A program made the translations under genes and the position numbers. Below the pieces are notes generated by a model, which was not told the origin of the DNA, ran no database searches, and was given only the letters and a program-made list of their open reading frames with translations. Source: Taeniopygia guttata (lineage: Eukaryota; Chordata; Aves; Passeriformes; Estrildidae). From it: 64,000 bases of DNA. How positions within the stretch are numbered: position 1 is the stretch's first letter; every line of letters begins with the position of its first letter. The stretch spans positions 10,308,001-10,372,000 of the forward strand of contig NC_133030.1 of NCBI RefSeq assembly GCF_048771995.1, written 5' to 3'. Shown piece after piece: positions 11,901 to 26,900 of the stretch.

Positions 11901-14900
11901 TTTTCTTTTAAGAATGAATCTGCTTTCTCAAACACACTGAAAATAATGACAAGTCATTGGCTGCAAGAGAAATTGTGCTCTGTTCTTACAGTGCCATAAT
12001 GACTTGTCTCTTTTGTGTTGTGATAAAGTATCTTTGACTAATCGTAACCATTTAAGCCCATCTAACAATATAAATGAATAGTTGGATAATGAAAACCAGA
12101 GACCATCTACTAATTACCAGAGGAAGAGCAGAAACAGGTTTTGGTTTAGGTTTTAAACATCATTACATACCAGAGGCATAGAAATCAAATCTAAGCCTTT
12201 TAAAGCTAGTAGTTCCTAAATGGCAGATGAAATAATTTAATTTTTAAAGCTTCTCTTTGTAGCATCTTGCTAAGAAACTCTCAGTTAGAAGAACCAGATT
12301 ATAGTTTCTAAAACAAGATCTTTGTTGCCTTGATAATATAAATTAATGAAAGCTTTTCTTTTTCTCCCTTTTCAGTACATTTTCTCAGAATTGTTCCTGG
12401 GGTCTGTGTCCTGCAATTCCCTGTACCCTCTGGCCCTCATCCAGAGAAGCACTTAAGTGTTCAAATAGCCCTGGTTTTGGTAGCAAGTGGGCAGCTGAGC
12501 AGGAGACCCTCGTGTGTGCCCCCTGACAGCTTCCATGCCTCTGTGTCTAAGGGAAACCTGCAGCAGCTTCCCACCTTCCACAGCGCTTTCTCCTCCTGGC
12601 ATGAGCAGCACTTATCTCCCCAGCCCTGCCCCTTCCTTCATTGTGCATCTGTGTGAGGGGTTTTAAGGGTTCTTTAGCTGAAGTGAAGATCTCTGCCTTT
12701 GGGGAGCTTCTCATGAGCTCTGCTCCAGCGGAGGCTTTGCCATCCAGTTTGGAAGCAATGTCTAATGGTAGCTGAAGATTTCAGCTCCTCATCAGTCACA
12801 GCACTAGATATTTGCAGCAAAACACAGCTGAAGCAGTTCCTGGGAGCTTGTGATTGATTTCAGTCCAGCAATTACTCAGTATTGACTGACTTGAGCGGGT
12901 TTTCCGTCAGGAGCAGAGTTATTTGCGGGAAGTTTCATGTTTTTCCTGTGGCAAATAAACTCAGGGACCCTATAAACATATTTCAACCTCAATGTGAACG
13001 ATCTGATGTTAAAAAAAAAAAAAAAACAACAACTTTTAAATCCCATGGATTGTATGTGTGTAGTCATTTAATAATGTAAGTAGGCAAATAAATACTTTTC
13101 ATGACCAGATTATTATAGGGGAGTGTCTTTCCTCTGAAGTATGGCATTGCTGTCAGAGCAAAACAGGGAGCTAATTCCAGCTTTCCCCCTTTTTTGAGTG
13201 CTCCTTCTGTTTCTTTGCACCACATTTTTCTTGCCACTGGTTTCTTTGTTACTTAAAAAAAAAATACTAAGATTCAAAGGAAGGAGAAAAGAGGATATTA
13301 GAGAAACGAAGACCAAACTGGGTAGATAAAATGTTTCAGCTATCCACAGGCAGGAAATCTGAGCTTTTCTGGAACCTGAATGAGTCCTGAAGCAGCCCCG
13401 TTATTTTTATATATTTATTTCCCTGTTTAACTGTTCTGCCTGTTTTTCCCACGTTATCATCAAAGTGGCCCCAGAAGGGGCAGTTGTGAAACAGAAACTA
13501 TCTGTGAGCAGAGGAACAAAAACAGATCTTTTGTTAAGCCTGCTTTTAGCAAAAATAAACAGCTTTAATTGCCACAAGTGTTTGCAAATGTTGCTGTTTT
13601 CTTCTATGTGTGTTTTAATATGGGGGAGAAAATAGGAAAAAGCAAGAAGAGATGTTGGTGGCAGCTCCATCTCTTGAAACTTGGATTGAAACCACCAGTG
13701 ATTGTGGTTTCTCCCTCTTCCTACCCTGTGCCCTGGCCAGACTGCAGATAGGTTTGCAGCACTGAAGGAAAAAATAGTTCCTTCCCCTGGTTCACATGAA
13801 CTGCTTTGAACTGGAACAGATGTGGATGTACAGAACTGTCTGCTCACAGTGACTGGTCCATTTATAACCATGGGTTTTCTATTCAGGTCTCTTTATCATT
13901 TTAACTTATTTTCTGTTTCCATGTGCTTTTCCACAATAAAATATTCTTAACTAAATGGGTTTTCAGCTCAGGTCCAAAGCCTTTGCTGCTATTATTTCTT
14001 GCTTGAACTTACAGTGCCACTGATTATTGATCAATGACTTTTTGCTGAAAGTGGTGCCCAGTGGAAGCAAGGTTGAGTTTGGGCTTGTGGGATTTTTAAG
14101 ATCAGTTTATCCCCAAATCAGGGCAAAATCCAGAGTCTGAGGGTATTAAAATCTCACAAGAGTTATTTGTAATATCCAGCTTCCAAATGGTATTTCTGTT
14201 GATTTTCTGCTTTGTTGACCTGTGTTTGACTCTGGTGTACAAAATAAGTTTGTGTGCAGTCCATATCAGGATGGTTCCAGTGAGTACAGATAAGAGGTTT
14301 GGATTCAACCACAAAAATTCAGTCGATGATGTTTGGTTTGCTTTGTGTTTTCCATGAACTTGTACTCCAGGGTATATTCATTCACAATTTGATTTGATTA
14401 AACATTCAATAATTAATTCTGCCAATGCTCTGCTGAGTAAGAGGTGAGTCCTGCAGTTTCCACAGGAATGTGTCCTGGGATGAACAAGAGGTGAAGTAAG
14501 AGATGAAATCAGTATTGGTGTTTGAGTAAAACTGATTAGTTTTGCCTCTCCAGTACTGCACTCACTTGAGCTGACCATGTGGCCTTTATTACAAGATTAG
14601 GAATTCATTTTTTTAGAGTTATTTCAGTTTGTTCTCTGGTTTTTCTATGGAAACAGCCAGTTGTTTGTACATTTGAGACATGTACATGTGTCAAGTTCTT
14701 TGAGTTCATGTTTTAGTTCACTCTTTTCTGTTCACATGGAAAACAAGACTTTCATCAAAGCTGTGGAGACAGATAGGACTGTAATCTAAACCATATTAAA
14801 AGGCAAACCCCTCTGTGACCAGGGTTTTCTTAGGGTTCAGCTTTGAACTGCCCCCTGCACTTCCTTCTAGGAAGGCATGGGATTTTTCTTCACTTCATGT

Positions 14901-17900
14901 CTGAAGGCACTTTTCTGGTTGACTCAATACCACTGGGTGATAGAATCCTGTGAAGCAGTGCTGTGCTGGTGTTGGGATGCTCTGAGGAGCAGTCCAGGAA
15001 GGCAGGGAATTCTGGTGCCCTGGCCTATGGACTCCTCATAGCATTGGGAGAGAAATGTTTTGCTGTTGTTGGGTTACCATGACATCACTCAGGTTGCATT
15101 GAGACAAAAACAAATAAAAGTAGATATTCGTGGTCTGGAAAAGAGAGTTTCAATTGCTCCCCAAGAAGAGATAATGAAGAAACAAAATGATCTTTGTACT
15201 GCATCTGGTCTTAGCAATGTTAACAGGTAAGATCTCTCTCTCCATCTGTCCAGCTGATGTGGTGTAGGTAGACTGGTTTCTGACACACAGTTTGCTCTTG
15301 CTCAGACTCAAACTCTTGTGTACTTGCCCTCCTGGGTGCATTGTCCAGTGTGAAGTGTTTATCTTGCTCTTTTCCCCTTCCCAAGATCCTTACACTTTCT
15401 ATTTCAATAGCTCTAGCTTGCTTTATTTGCTCAATTTAATTTTAATTTAAAGTTTCTTCTCAGAAAAAAAAAGTACAGATATTCATCTGCAAACAGTTTT
15501 AAAATCCCTCTGAATGTTTTTGGCTACACTGCAGAGGAAACCCTTTCCAGATTTCCCCCATAGCACCACTTTTCTCCTGAGCTCTCCTGGTGTCCTTGCT
15601 CTGCCCTCCCGCAGTTTTAAAAATAATTAAAACTTCATGGGAACATACCCAGTGCACAGCCACATCAAAGCTGTGGTCAAAGCCCAGTTTTCAAGTGGAG
15701 CTGGCCAAGCCTGGTGTTCCAGTTCTGATGTGAGATGTTCTGTAGGGGCCCTCCATGCAGGGCTGGACACCAGACACCGAGTTCTGAAAAGCTAATTGCT
15801 GTCTGGGCTGAGGCACCATCTCGTTTACCCATTTCTGTAACTTCTCCACATGAGCTGTTTCATCCCTCTTTCACCAAAGCACCCCATCATTTGTCTGGTT
15901 TTAATACTGGCCAACAGTAATTCCTTAATGTGAAGAATGTGCACTGGAGGAAAATTTGTTTACAGTTCTTTGATAGATCAGTTCCAGTTTTGTTCATATT
16001 TGCCAGTTTTATTGACTTTATTTTTAAGGGAAAATAATTAGACAGAGTCTGGTTTTAGTCGAGGAGTTCTCTGGTTTATGTGAGGAACAGACAAAGACCT
16101 ATCACATCAGAAGGGTGAAATCAGGTGGGGGAAAGAAGTGTTCTTTCCCTGCAAGAAATAAATCAAGAGCTTCCACCCTCCAAGAGTATACAGTAATGTA
16201 ACACATGTAGGCACTAATGATAAGCAGACACATAATCAGAGGGAAGTCTTTGACAAGTTTTAGGTGTGTCACTTGGTCATGGGATGTATCTCAGTAGACA
16301 GTCTGTCACTTTTATTCCCTACTAACTTTTTGACAAGAGACAGATAATACCACAGAGTTTATTTTAGGGTAGATTGTTTAATTTTGTGTCTCTTCTTCTT
16401 TCTTTTTTTTTTTTTTTTTTTTTTCTTCTGATACCTTCTCTTATTCATTAAAAATAGCAATAGTGCCCCAGCTGTTTGTGAAGTTTGGGGATATGGGGTA
16501 AGTAGCAAGGGATGCACAGAGCAGCTGGATGCTGTTGGGGTGTCAGTTCCTTGGATGTAGGAGATGTGCCCCTTGTTCCCATCCCTCTGCTACATGCTGT
16601 GCCCGGGAATGTAAGAGTCCTCTTGGGATCCATGTGGGAGCCTCTGGGTAGTCCAGAGAGGCTGCACCTGGCGGGGGGAAAGGATCTTTTTTAAAAGCTG
16701 TTGAAAGAAGGCAAATCTGGGTGATCTCTCTTTTCCAGCTTCTCATCTTACACAGCCTGATTTGTTTTACATCTGTAGCATGATCCAGAGATAATTTTTA
16801 TTTAGGGAATATTTACTCACGCCGTTTGGAGGGCACCAAAATTCGCTGTGGGAAACCGGTGCATTCCTACAGGCTGGATCTCCAGGCTGCCTCCAGGCAT
16901 GTCTGAGGAGGGAGCAAAGAGTCTGACCCAGAGGGAGGATAACCTAGCCCTGAAGAGTTTTCTTTCATATTCATAACTTCTGGGTTCCACACTGGTTGGA
17001 AAAGTGTGGCTTGAGAGGCTGCTTTTGTAAAACGTAAGCCAAAGTGTGTTCTGAATCCAGCATGCTCTGCTCCAGCTGGTGTCTTGCAGTGAGGGCTTGT
17101 CAGAATTTGTGTGAGGAAGGGCTTCACTTTGCATTTTCTGTATTTTAGTTGTGGTGCACAGCAGTGTGAGATAGGGTGAAGAAATTCTGTGGAAAAAAGA
17201 GGAAAATACCAACTTTTCTTCACTGAATTTATACAAGAAAATGCTGAACTTGGCCCATGAGGGTTATAACTGCAGCATTTCTGAGCCCTTACATCAACAA
17301 AGTGCTTTGCTTTCCATCGTGTGTGGTTTCAGGAGCAGGGACCTTAGAGCAATACCTGCTTTAGCTCATTAGGAGATCTTGCCCAATCCTCAGCATTCTC
17401 CTGCTTCAACACTTGATCAATCACTTATTGGTTGAGTCTGCTTCATGCAGCCTTTACCTTTCATTTGACTTGGTAGTGCTGTTTCATTCCACCCTAATTT
17501 ACTCTGCAATCATATACCTTAAAACTTCAATCCTGTCATTCCTTCCTCTGTCCTTATAAAACTTTAACTCATCAAAAACTCCAGATAAAAGTGAACAGAT
17601 GGGTGTGTACCTGAATGACTAAAACCTGCTAAATCTTTCTGAGAGCACTTATCTCTTAATTGCTTTATTCTTTATGAGGGAATAAAACTCATATCCCAGC
17701 CAGGAAAAAATAAATGCTGCCATCAAGTAAAAATCAGAGTGGAGCAAGTGAAACTGATAGTTCACCAAAGTATGTGTTGTCATTTGGAAATGCCTGTGAG
17801 AGGCTGTCACTGAGAACAGGCCAAAAATGGAACCTGGAGGAAAAATTAGAAAGGAGGTGGAATGTTATTAAAGATATAATTATAAACATAGTGGGCACTC

Positions 17901-20900
17901 TGATATTGTTTCTCCTCTTTAACATTTCCATGTGAACAGGGCTTGCCACCTGGGAGTTGGCTGCGTGGGCTCCAGGAATCCTTTCTTAGGGTAAAGGAGG
18001 AGGTTCATGTTGTCTCAGCAGATTTTTGTGTTCAAATAATGAATTTGGACATTAAGAATTATGAACTGTAGGATTTCTAATATTTCTGTAACCAGTAGGC
18101 AGTAATTGATTAAAAGAAATCAGGGCTGCAAAAATGTTTGACTCCCAACTGCTTCAGAAATGTGAAATCCCTGAAATCTGCTCCTGGAATCACACAGTGT
18201 ATGAACACAGTCCATCATCCAGCATGCAGATGGCAAATGTTTTTGGAAAGGGCTTTAGAAAAGTATTTCTGCCTCTGTTTTCCTTGGTGCCGGCTGCTGT
18301 TGCACCCTGAAAATAAAATGAGAGCTCTTTCCTTTGCCTCTTAAGGAAAGGAAACCAATGTTTGTCATGATGCATGTTCAGATTTCATGTGCTGTGAGTT
18401 TGGTTGGCTCCAGAAGCACTCCAGGGGATGGACTCCAGCAGGAAATAAATGGTGTGGGCACCTGGAAGGAGCCACCCTGCAGGTGACAGCTGTGCTGTCA
18501 CCTGGGGTGAGAGAGCCCAGCGTGGTGGCCCTGCTGGTGGCCCAGCGTTGGAGCTGGAGCAGCATTGGGCCCTCAATGCTTATTCCATGTAATTAAACAC
18601 TCCAACAGTGCCCATGGGCAGCAGCTGTTTTGAAAATGACATGATGGACACGTGTCAGGACATTCTGGTGGCAGCAAGCCCATGCATGCTTGCAACTGAA
18701 AGCGCCCCTGTGTCCCTTTTGATGCCCCACTCTGTGCCCTGTGTCAAATGTCCTTAAGGGGGGCTGGGTTAATGAGGACCGCTGGTTAATTTGCTTAAAT
18801 TTGAAAAGCTGTACTTCCTGGAGTGTTGATGTAACAGGGAGCATGAGCAGCTTCATTCAAGGCTGTTCCCATGTGCTGTGCTCATCCCTGGAGTTGTCAC
18901 ACACACTCTTAGCCCCTCTTCAGCAAAATAATTAAAATCAGAGAGCCACAGGCTCTTCTCCATCCTCCAACGTGTTTAAATTTAATGGCTAATTTCATTA
19001 ACAGTCCAATAGGTGCTGGCACTGTATTGTTGCTGAAGGATAGTCCTGGCAGCATGTGCTGTCTTGTAGTTTATATAGAGACAGTGCTCTAAAGATTTAT
19101 CTTTATGTTAATTTTTTTGTGGAGCTCATGGACCTCTTCCAGTTGTGTTCTCCATGCCCTCAGATGGGACTTTTATAGTAATTTTAAACTTCAGAGCACA
19201 GGAAATGTAAATAGGAAATGTGGGGGGGAAAACACTTTTTGTTTTTAATAGCATTTCTGAATTTTCATTGTATTTTTAAGATTATCATGTGTTTTTTGAT
19301 GCCCAGCAAAAGTCACATCATGATACTGAGAAAATCCACTTCCCATGGCTTGGCTGCAGAGAGTGAAAATGAAGTGTATCACATGTACATTACTTCTTGT
19401 GTAAATGGATGGATTGATGGTGCTGTTGGAATGTTTCTTTCCTGCCCTGTGGTGGCTTTTTTCTTCACCTATTTCATTCAGCTGCAGTCTTAGAAAAGCT
19501 TTACCTGTCTTTTTAGTTGTGCCTTTAGCTGTCTTTTTAGTTCTTTATTTTGCTTTAAGTGACTTTCTGGTGAAGGGTATTACAGGAAAATATTTCACTG
19601 CTAAACAGGAGCATAAGGAAGTATGTTTAGAGAAGCTTGAAAGTCTCCAAAGTTCTGTCCTTTTTCTTTGTGTTCCTCATCCTGTCACTACTGATGCTTT
19701 TGGGAGCACCTTTTCAGCTTGGTCCCACATCTTAGTCAGTAATGAACCAGACCTACCTATCCTGAGGAATCTTCATTAGCATCAGCAAGACAAATGGCCT
19801 GCTGAAATATCCACAGGTTTGTGTTCTCCTCCATCAGGACTGACAGGTTTTGCCTTAGTGTTGTGCCTGCTGGTGGGAGCAGGAGCTGGCAGTGTGACCT
19901 AGGCTGTGCCTGTGACTCAAATTGCACTGAGTCAACAGGCACCCCAGCCAATCCAGGCTGCAAACAGAATTATTAACAAATGATTTCAGTAAAATTTGGC
20001 ATTTGGGTTTAGCTTGTGTTAAGGAGAAGTGGTTTTAAAGCCTCTCCAACAGGGTAGTTTTAACTGAAGAGCAGGGGTTTGGGTTTGGTTTTTTTTTTTT
20101 AATCCATGTTTGTGTTCTGCTCCACCGTGTGTTTATTTTAAAATCTACTTGTGCATCAACACATTCTCAATCTGAAATGTAGATCTCAGACTGACATGTT
20201 TTAAATGTTTGAACTGCATCCAGTTTTAAAGTACCACAGTTATCTAAGAAGTACATCAAAGTTTTCTGCAGTGTTCATTTCTCATTATTATCTGTTCTGG
20301 AGCACTGATTGTTTTTCGGTGTAATTAGTGTAAGTTCTTCTTTTGATCTCCATGTCAGATGTGCTCTCATGTTTACAGAGAAGAATCTCCTCCAGGTTTA
20401 CTCCTCCTAAGTTTTACTGTGTAAAACCCAAACTTCTGCCCCTATTCCACAATTTTATGTATTGGATCTGTGTAGTGCCAGGCCACTCAAAAGTACTGGT
20501 TTCATTTGCTTTCAGTATGGTCACATATGGTTTGTATTTCCATCAAATTCCTCAAAAAAAAACAAAACAAAACAAAACCACCCAGAGGGGTTAATGGCAG
20601 CTCTGTTCCTCTATGCCAACTTTAGGCTGGACATGGCAGGACAGTTGATAATAGATCTAAAATAAAGCTTGCTGATGACAGATCGCCCCACCAAAACTTT
20701 CTTCTTGAAACATGAACCAGTGAAGTCGCTGCCTCCCCCTCCAGCTTTTTGTGTCTGTGGAGGTTTGGATCTGGTACCAGCAGCCTTAAATCTTGCATTG
20801 TTAAAGCAGACTTGTTGCTTATCTTCCTGGAAAAGGATGTGCTCCCAGGACTGGAGATGAGAACCAGACAAGTGCAAAATCCTCCATCTGGGCAGGGATA

Positions 20901-23900
20901 ATTAGCCAGTTAAATGGCAGTTCCTCAAAGAAGGGTCTAGGACTCATAAACTAAACATAAATTGACAATATCTCTGTGTAGGGAACATGCAGTAATGCTG
21001 CTCAGGGCTGGAAAAGCCTGACCTGGAGTACTTTATCCTCTTTCAAGCATCTTTTCACAAGAAAAATGTGTACCATATAGCCTAAAGCAACAAAAATGAA
21101 AAGAAATCCAGGAAAATATGTCTTGGAAGAAAGTAGAGGAAGAGAGGCATCTGGCCAGTGGGGTTTGCAAAGTTCCCTTTGGGTTTCTGGATAGAGTTGT
21201 TGGTTTTGGGGCAATATTTATCGTCCTGGTCCTAGTGTGAGGTGCCTTATGCTGATGCTGCATTTTGTTTGTAACTCAGAGGGAAGAGCCCATACTGATA
21301 GGAGAGGAGAGGGAACAGTGGGGAACCCTCTGTTCACGCGTGGCCTCTGTGCCAGCTGCTCTCAGGAACTCCTGGGGTCACCATGTCCAAATCTTTGCTA
21401 TTTCAGGCAACCACATCACAGAATCCCATTCATAAATTTCTCAAGTACCGTTACAAAAATAGTTGGTGAGGGTTTTTTTTGGGGTTTTTTTTCTTTTTGT
21501 TTTTTTTTTTGTTTGGGTTTTTTTTTGGGCACTGTTGCCCTAGCATGAACTTTTGCTTTGGAACCTCATCTCTAATGACTCCTTTGAGTGCTTTAAATGT
21601 TAATTAATCACTTGTGCACTTTATTTGTCCTTCATTACTCTTTGTCCTCTTGACTATCCAGTGTAGGATGGGGAAAGTGGGTAATGAGGGGGGGTAGATT
21701 TTTAGTTCTTTTATTGTGTCCTAGGAAAAGAAGCTTCTCCCTCCATCACTGCCACAACCCCCTCTGTCATTTTGCATCTGTTTAAATTTGAGTTCCCATG
21801 AACAGCTGTGATGTGTGCTGCAGGCAATATCCGAGAAAAAAACTGCTGTTTCTTGTTCATCTTCACTGGACATACCCTAAGTAGTAATTTTCCTTTTTCT
21901 GAGCTGTTTCTCACAGAGGAACAGTTGTACTGACAGAGAATGAAGGAATCCTGAGACACAGAATGAAGGAATCCAGGTGACAGCTCTGGAGAAGATTAGG
22001 AGCAGCCTGTCTTCCAGCAGAACACTTTACACTGTGCTGGGAGCTCTGACGGGCTTGTTGAAGCTCTACAGTCAGGAGAAAGATATTTTTGTGGGTGTTC
22101 CTTGAAAGGGAGGAGCCGTGCTGTGTTTGGGCACAGGGTGCACAGGCAGTGGGTGTGCAGTTTCACCTTAAGGTGTTGGCTTCCAGTTGGTTGGACACTG
22201 CTTTCTGCAGCTCTGCTCTGAGAGCTCCTCTGCTACCAGTGGCGGCTGGAAGTTCTCAACACCAAGTGTCTTCCAAACCCCAGACTCTGGGATGTCAGCA
22301 GAAACAGATTCAGTTTTGGCATCTAAAAATTAAGGAGGGAGCAGAACTGTCAGTAAATGGTGCAACCAATTATATCCTTACCCAAACAAGAAGAGCCTCC
22401 AGCTCAAGGGCAGGATGGGCAGAATTTGTAAAACTTCCAGCTGTGTGGTGTGCCCCAGTGGTGTTGGTGGATTAATGAAAGATAAATGGCTGTCTTCACC
22501 AAAAGATCCCTTTCCCCCCCTCCCTTTTTTCCCTCGGGCACAGCAGCAGCACAGCCAGTGCCTTTGGTTGTGCTGCTACAAAGTGTTTCCATATTTAAAC
22601 AGTGCTCCAGATTGTTTATTGACGTGGATAAGTGATACAGCATCTGAACCTCTGGGAATTGCACCATGAATTTCCCAAATAAATAGGCATAAATGAGAGA
22701 AGCCAAACAGGATATAGGTGCTCAAAAGACTCTCGATCAGCAAGAAGTGTGCCTTTCAGTCAAACCAGCAAGACATTGATTTGACATTGTTTTACCATTA
22801 AAAGTAGCATTTCAGACACAGATTTTTTCTTCAAATGGCTGTGTTTTGCTGCCTGGCTTCTTTAAATCTTGTTTAAAAGGTTGTGGGCTCAGTCCTTTCT
22901 AAGAGCCTGATGGCTGATTGGCAAGTGCAAAGATTAGCAGAGAAAGCACTCATGTTTTGTAGGCTGGGGAGATCCCAATGGAGGCTGTGGGAATTGGCTG
23001 GAGTGGGTGTGATGATGTTTATCCCACTGGAGCATCATGTTCAGGGTGACAACCTGGGTCTGTAGGTATTTTCTCTGGTGAGAACTGGCACTCCGAAGGC
23101 TTTGGGCAGAGTCTTACATTGGCTCTGGTTTTCAGTACCATTTTAGCATCCAGCCTTCCATAAAACACAGTTTTGTGCTGTACCACTGTGGGATGTTTAT
23201 CAAGAAGACTTGGCTTTGTGCTCTGAAATTTCCTTGTAGGATCTGGTTGGACTGCCTGGAGGTGTGCTGTAGTGGCATTCACTGTCCTGCCTGTCTCTGG
23301 TCCCAAGGACAGGCAAAAACCAGCCTGCAAGGAGAAAAGGCATAAAGAACTCAAACTGTTGACCTGAGTTACAAATATTTCCTGAAGGAATACAGTTAAG
23401 AGATGAGAGTTTTCAGGGAAGAAGGGTTAGTTTCACCTAAATAAAAATTGTGTTGAAATCAGGCAAAGAAAACAAGTAGGTGCAGAAACATCAGAAGTGT
23501 GTGTTGGCTCAGGGAGATGCTGTGGTGAGGTGCCCACTCCTCTGTCCATCCTTACCCTCATGGAAAGATGCCCTAATCCTAAATTGGGCTGGAGTCTGGC
23601 AGTGTGAAAACAAAAATTTACCTCATCAAATATCTTTTTTTCACCCACTGCAACTGGTTCAAATATTTAAAATATTGTCTGTCCCTCAAACACAAAAATG
23701 CAGTATTTTTGTGCAATTGTGCAATAACATAATAAAAACCAGCAACTGCTACAGGCCACAGACATCCAAAAGGTCAGTAAAGCAAATGGCCCAAGGATGT
23801 TGCTAGCATTGTTCTCTCAGTCAGATTTGAAGTCAATCAGAACTGCAATACCTTTGTTTTTATTAAGCTAGTTGCCCTCTCTTCCTTAAAAATACCTGTA

Positions 23901-26900
23901 TTGACATCATTGCTGCAAGTTAGAACTTTCCTTTCTCTCCATCAGCAATACATTTATTGCATGATTAAAAGTAACCACTTCAAGATAATTTCCAAAGAGC
24001 TTGAATAATAAAAACCCCAAACCCTAAAATTGTAGACTGTTCATGAGAATAGAAACCTAGCTGACAAAAATGTGTTTTGTAAACTGGTTTAACAAACCCA
24101 CCAACATAGAGTATGTGGTATTAAAAAACAATAAAGTTTGTAAATAGCCATTTACATCATATTTTGAACAAGTTTATGGAATAACAGATACTGTTCTTTA
24201 GTGTATCCAAAACAATTCCTTTCCTAAACATATTGTTAAAACACGGGGCTTTTTTTTTTCATGCAGAGTATTGTTTTTCTAAGTGTTTCAGTGCTTGAAG
24301 ATAAGCAATATATTAAAGTTTAATTCCATTTTATTATGTTGTTTAGGGGTTTTTAACACAAAATGGATAAACATTTACCAGATAAATGAACAGCACATTT
24401 TCCTTTTTCAAAAAAAGAGAAGACAGAAAGTGAAATATTATTCTGCTAACCAAAACAGAAAAAAAACACAATCAAAACTTGTCTTAGGCTTATAAACTTA
24501 ATCACACTTCAGGGGAAAATAAATTCCTTTCCTAAATTCTAGAATGAAACCTTGACCCTGCATAAATAACAAGGTTACATCCTCAATGTCTTTGTCTGGA
24601 AATATGAAAACAAATAATGTTTTCTCTCTTTCTCTCTGTGTTGATGTCAAATGCTTGCTCTTGGGAGGAGCTGCTGTTTCCTTTCTTACCCAGAATATCT
24701 TTGGGCAGCCCATCACGTGCCTGTGATGAATTTTGGGCTCTTTCATAGTGGAACAGCTGCAATTTGGGAATTTAAAGAAGATTTGGCTATAGAAAAGATA
24801 TGCTGTTTGAAAATCTATAATTTCTAGTTTCATTTTTTTGGGCCATACTTTTGTGGTGCTCAGAGATGTTTCCTCTGTGGAGGAGGATTCATTTCTAGTA
24901 GTAAGGAGAGAGTGCTGAGGGTTTGTCATGGGAAGACTGATACCCCTCTGGTGATGCTCTTTCTGGGAATGATTTCTCAAAGAATAATGAACAGAAAGAT
25001 AGCAAAACAGGAGAATCCTGTCTCACACTTTTGGAAATAAAATACTGGACTAGAGTTGCCCTTTATTATTTCTGTTTCCATTAGTGTTTTACATGGTCAT
25101 CATAATTACAAAAAAAAGGTTGTTTTTTTTTTTTTTTTGGACATCTCTTTGAGTTTGCCAAGATGTCCTTGTTTATATAAAGGTTGAGCACAATCATATT
25201 TCAAAATAAGTCTGTCTTAGGTTCTTGTGATATGAACTCCTTGGGTTTGTTGTTTGTTTTTGGGGGGGAACAGTGTTAGGCACCTACACCCTGATGTTGA
25301 AATCTGCCTCTTTAAGGTCCATGCCTTTGGGATGGATTTTGAACTCCTTTTGGAAAAGTGCTGCTGCAGAGCAAACAGGAACAAGTTAGGAATGAAACTG
25401 AGATATTTGGATAGAGATTTTGGCCCAGCTGCCTGTGAACACCTGCAGCAACCACAGAGTCCTCCACACTCTGCTTCTTTCCATTGTGCAGGTGACAGCA
25501 ATTTCATGGCAATTGCCTCTCCTTTGTTTTTGGGCAGGAAAGGTGGATTGACTGGTGCATCTCTGGATAATCCAGGTTTATTAGTAAGCCTGTCCCCTGT
25601 TACAAAACCTACAGGGCAGCTGTTTATACTTAGACTGGATCTTGACTGCTCTTTTGATATGTAGATGAATTAGATAATAAAAATTGGTGAGCCTGGGCTC
25701 AGCCCTGCTGTCCTCAGCTTCATTGCTGAGCCAAACTTCAAAGAATGTCCATCCTCAACCATTCCAAGCGTGCCTTTCACCTGGGGGCTGTCAAGAAACC
25801 TTACAAAGGCACTGGCCCACTCCTTCCCCTTGCTGGCCCCAAAGGGAAGCTGTCTTTGCTGATCAGCTTTCTGCTCCAAGAATTTTGCTACTCTGGGAAT
25901 CCTAAGGAGGAGATTCCTGTGTTCCTGCAGCATCCCCTGGAATGGGGAGATCTGCATGGCTGGGACATGACACCCTCCCAGATCTCAGCTCTTTTCTAAA
26001 AACCAAGGAGCTGAGTGTCTGCTTGCATTGACACTTCTTAGAGCTTCTGCCTCTGGTGTGCCCCAGCTTGGTTCCTTAGGACTGGGAAATGCAGGGAATG
26101 GCATTCCCATAGATAGACAGGAGTTAATGAGCTTTTCCAGTCACTGATTTGCATTCCCTTGCTCAGGCAGGGAGATTCTTCCAGCTGCTGGTGGAACTTG
26201 CCCTTTTATTCTCTTATATTGGTGTTGTTCAAGTTAAAACTACAGGGCCATGAAGAAAACTCAGGGTAGGATTTGGCTGGATTTCCTCAAGGAGCACAGA
26301 GCTGGGATCTCAGCTGGGTATCTCCCACCTGCATCACCCATCCACATCAGCTCCACCTGCCTGGGCACACCCAACAAATGTATATAAATAAGGTGGAGCT
26401 CTGCCCTGTAAACCCCAGTGACTGTCTCTCTCAACTCCAATGTGGAAAAGCAACCCCTGAATGCGGTGCCTGTGGCCCAAACCCTCTTTATCTGGTAAGC
26501 AAAGCCTTCCAAGGCATCCATGACTGGGTTTATGTAGCCCAAAAGTCCTCATGGCTTTGCATGGAAATATAAACATCAGTGCAAATGTCCCAAGATTAGG
26601 ACTTCAAATGGGAAACCTGAGGGATAAAGAGCAGCTCTGCCCGTCAGCATATGTGCCATGGCCTCAGCCCTGGGCTGTAGTCCATGACTGAGATTTTAGA
26701 GTAAAACTGGTAAGTTTTGGATCTTCATTTTCACATGTTTGGTGTCAAGAGTCTTTTGTTACAGCCTGGTAAAGGAAAATATAGATCATATTTTTAATGT
26801 ATCTAGATATCTTTTATATTTAGACTCTGGGTATCCACTGTCCCAATAAATAGCAGTTCTCTCACCATAATCTGCTTCTTAGTATTTTTCCTTTCATCTT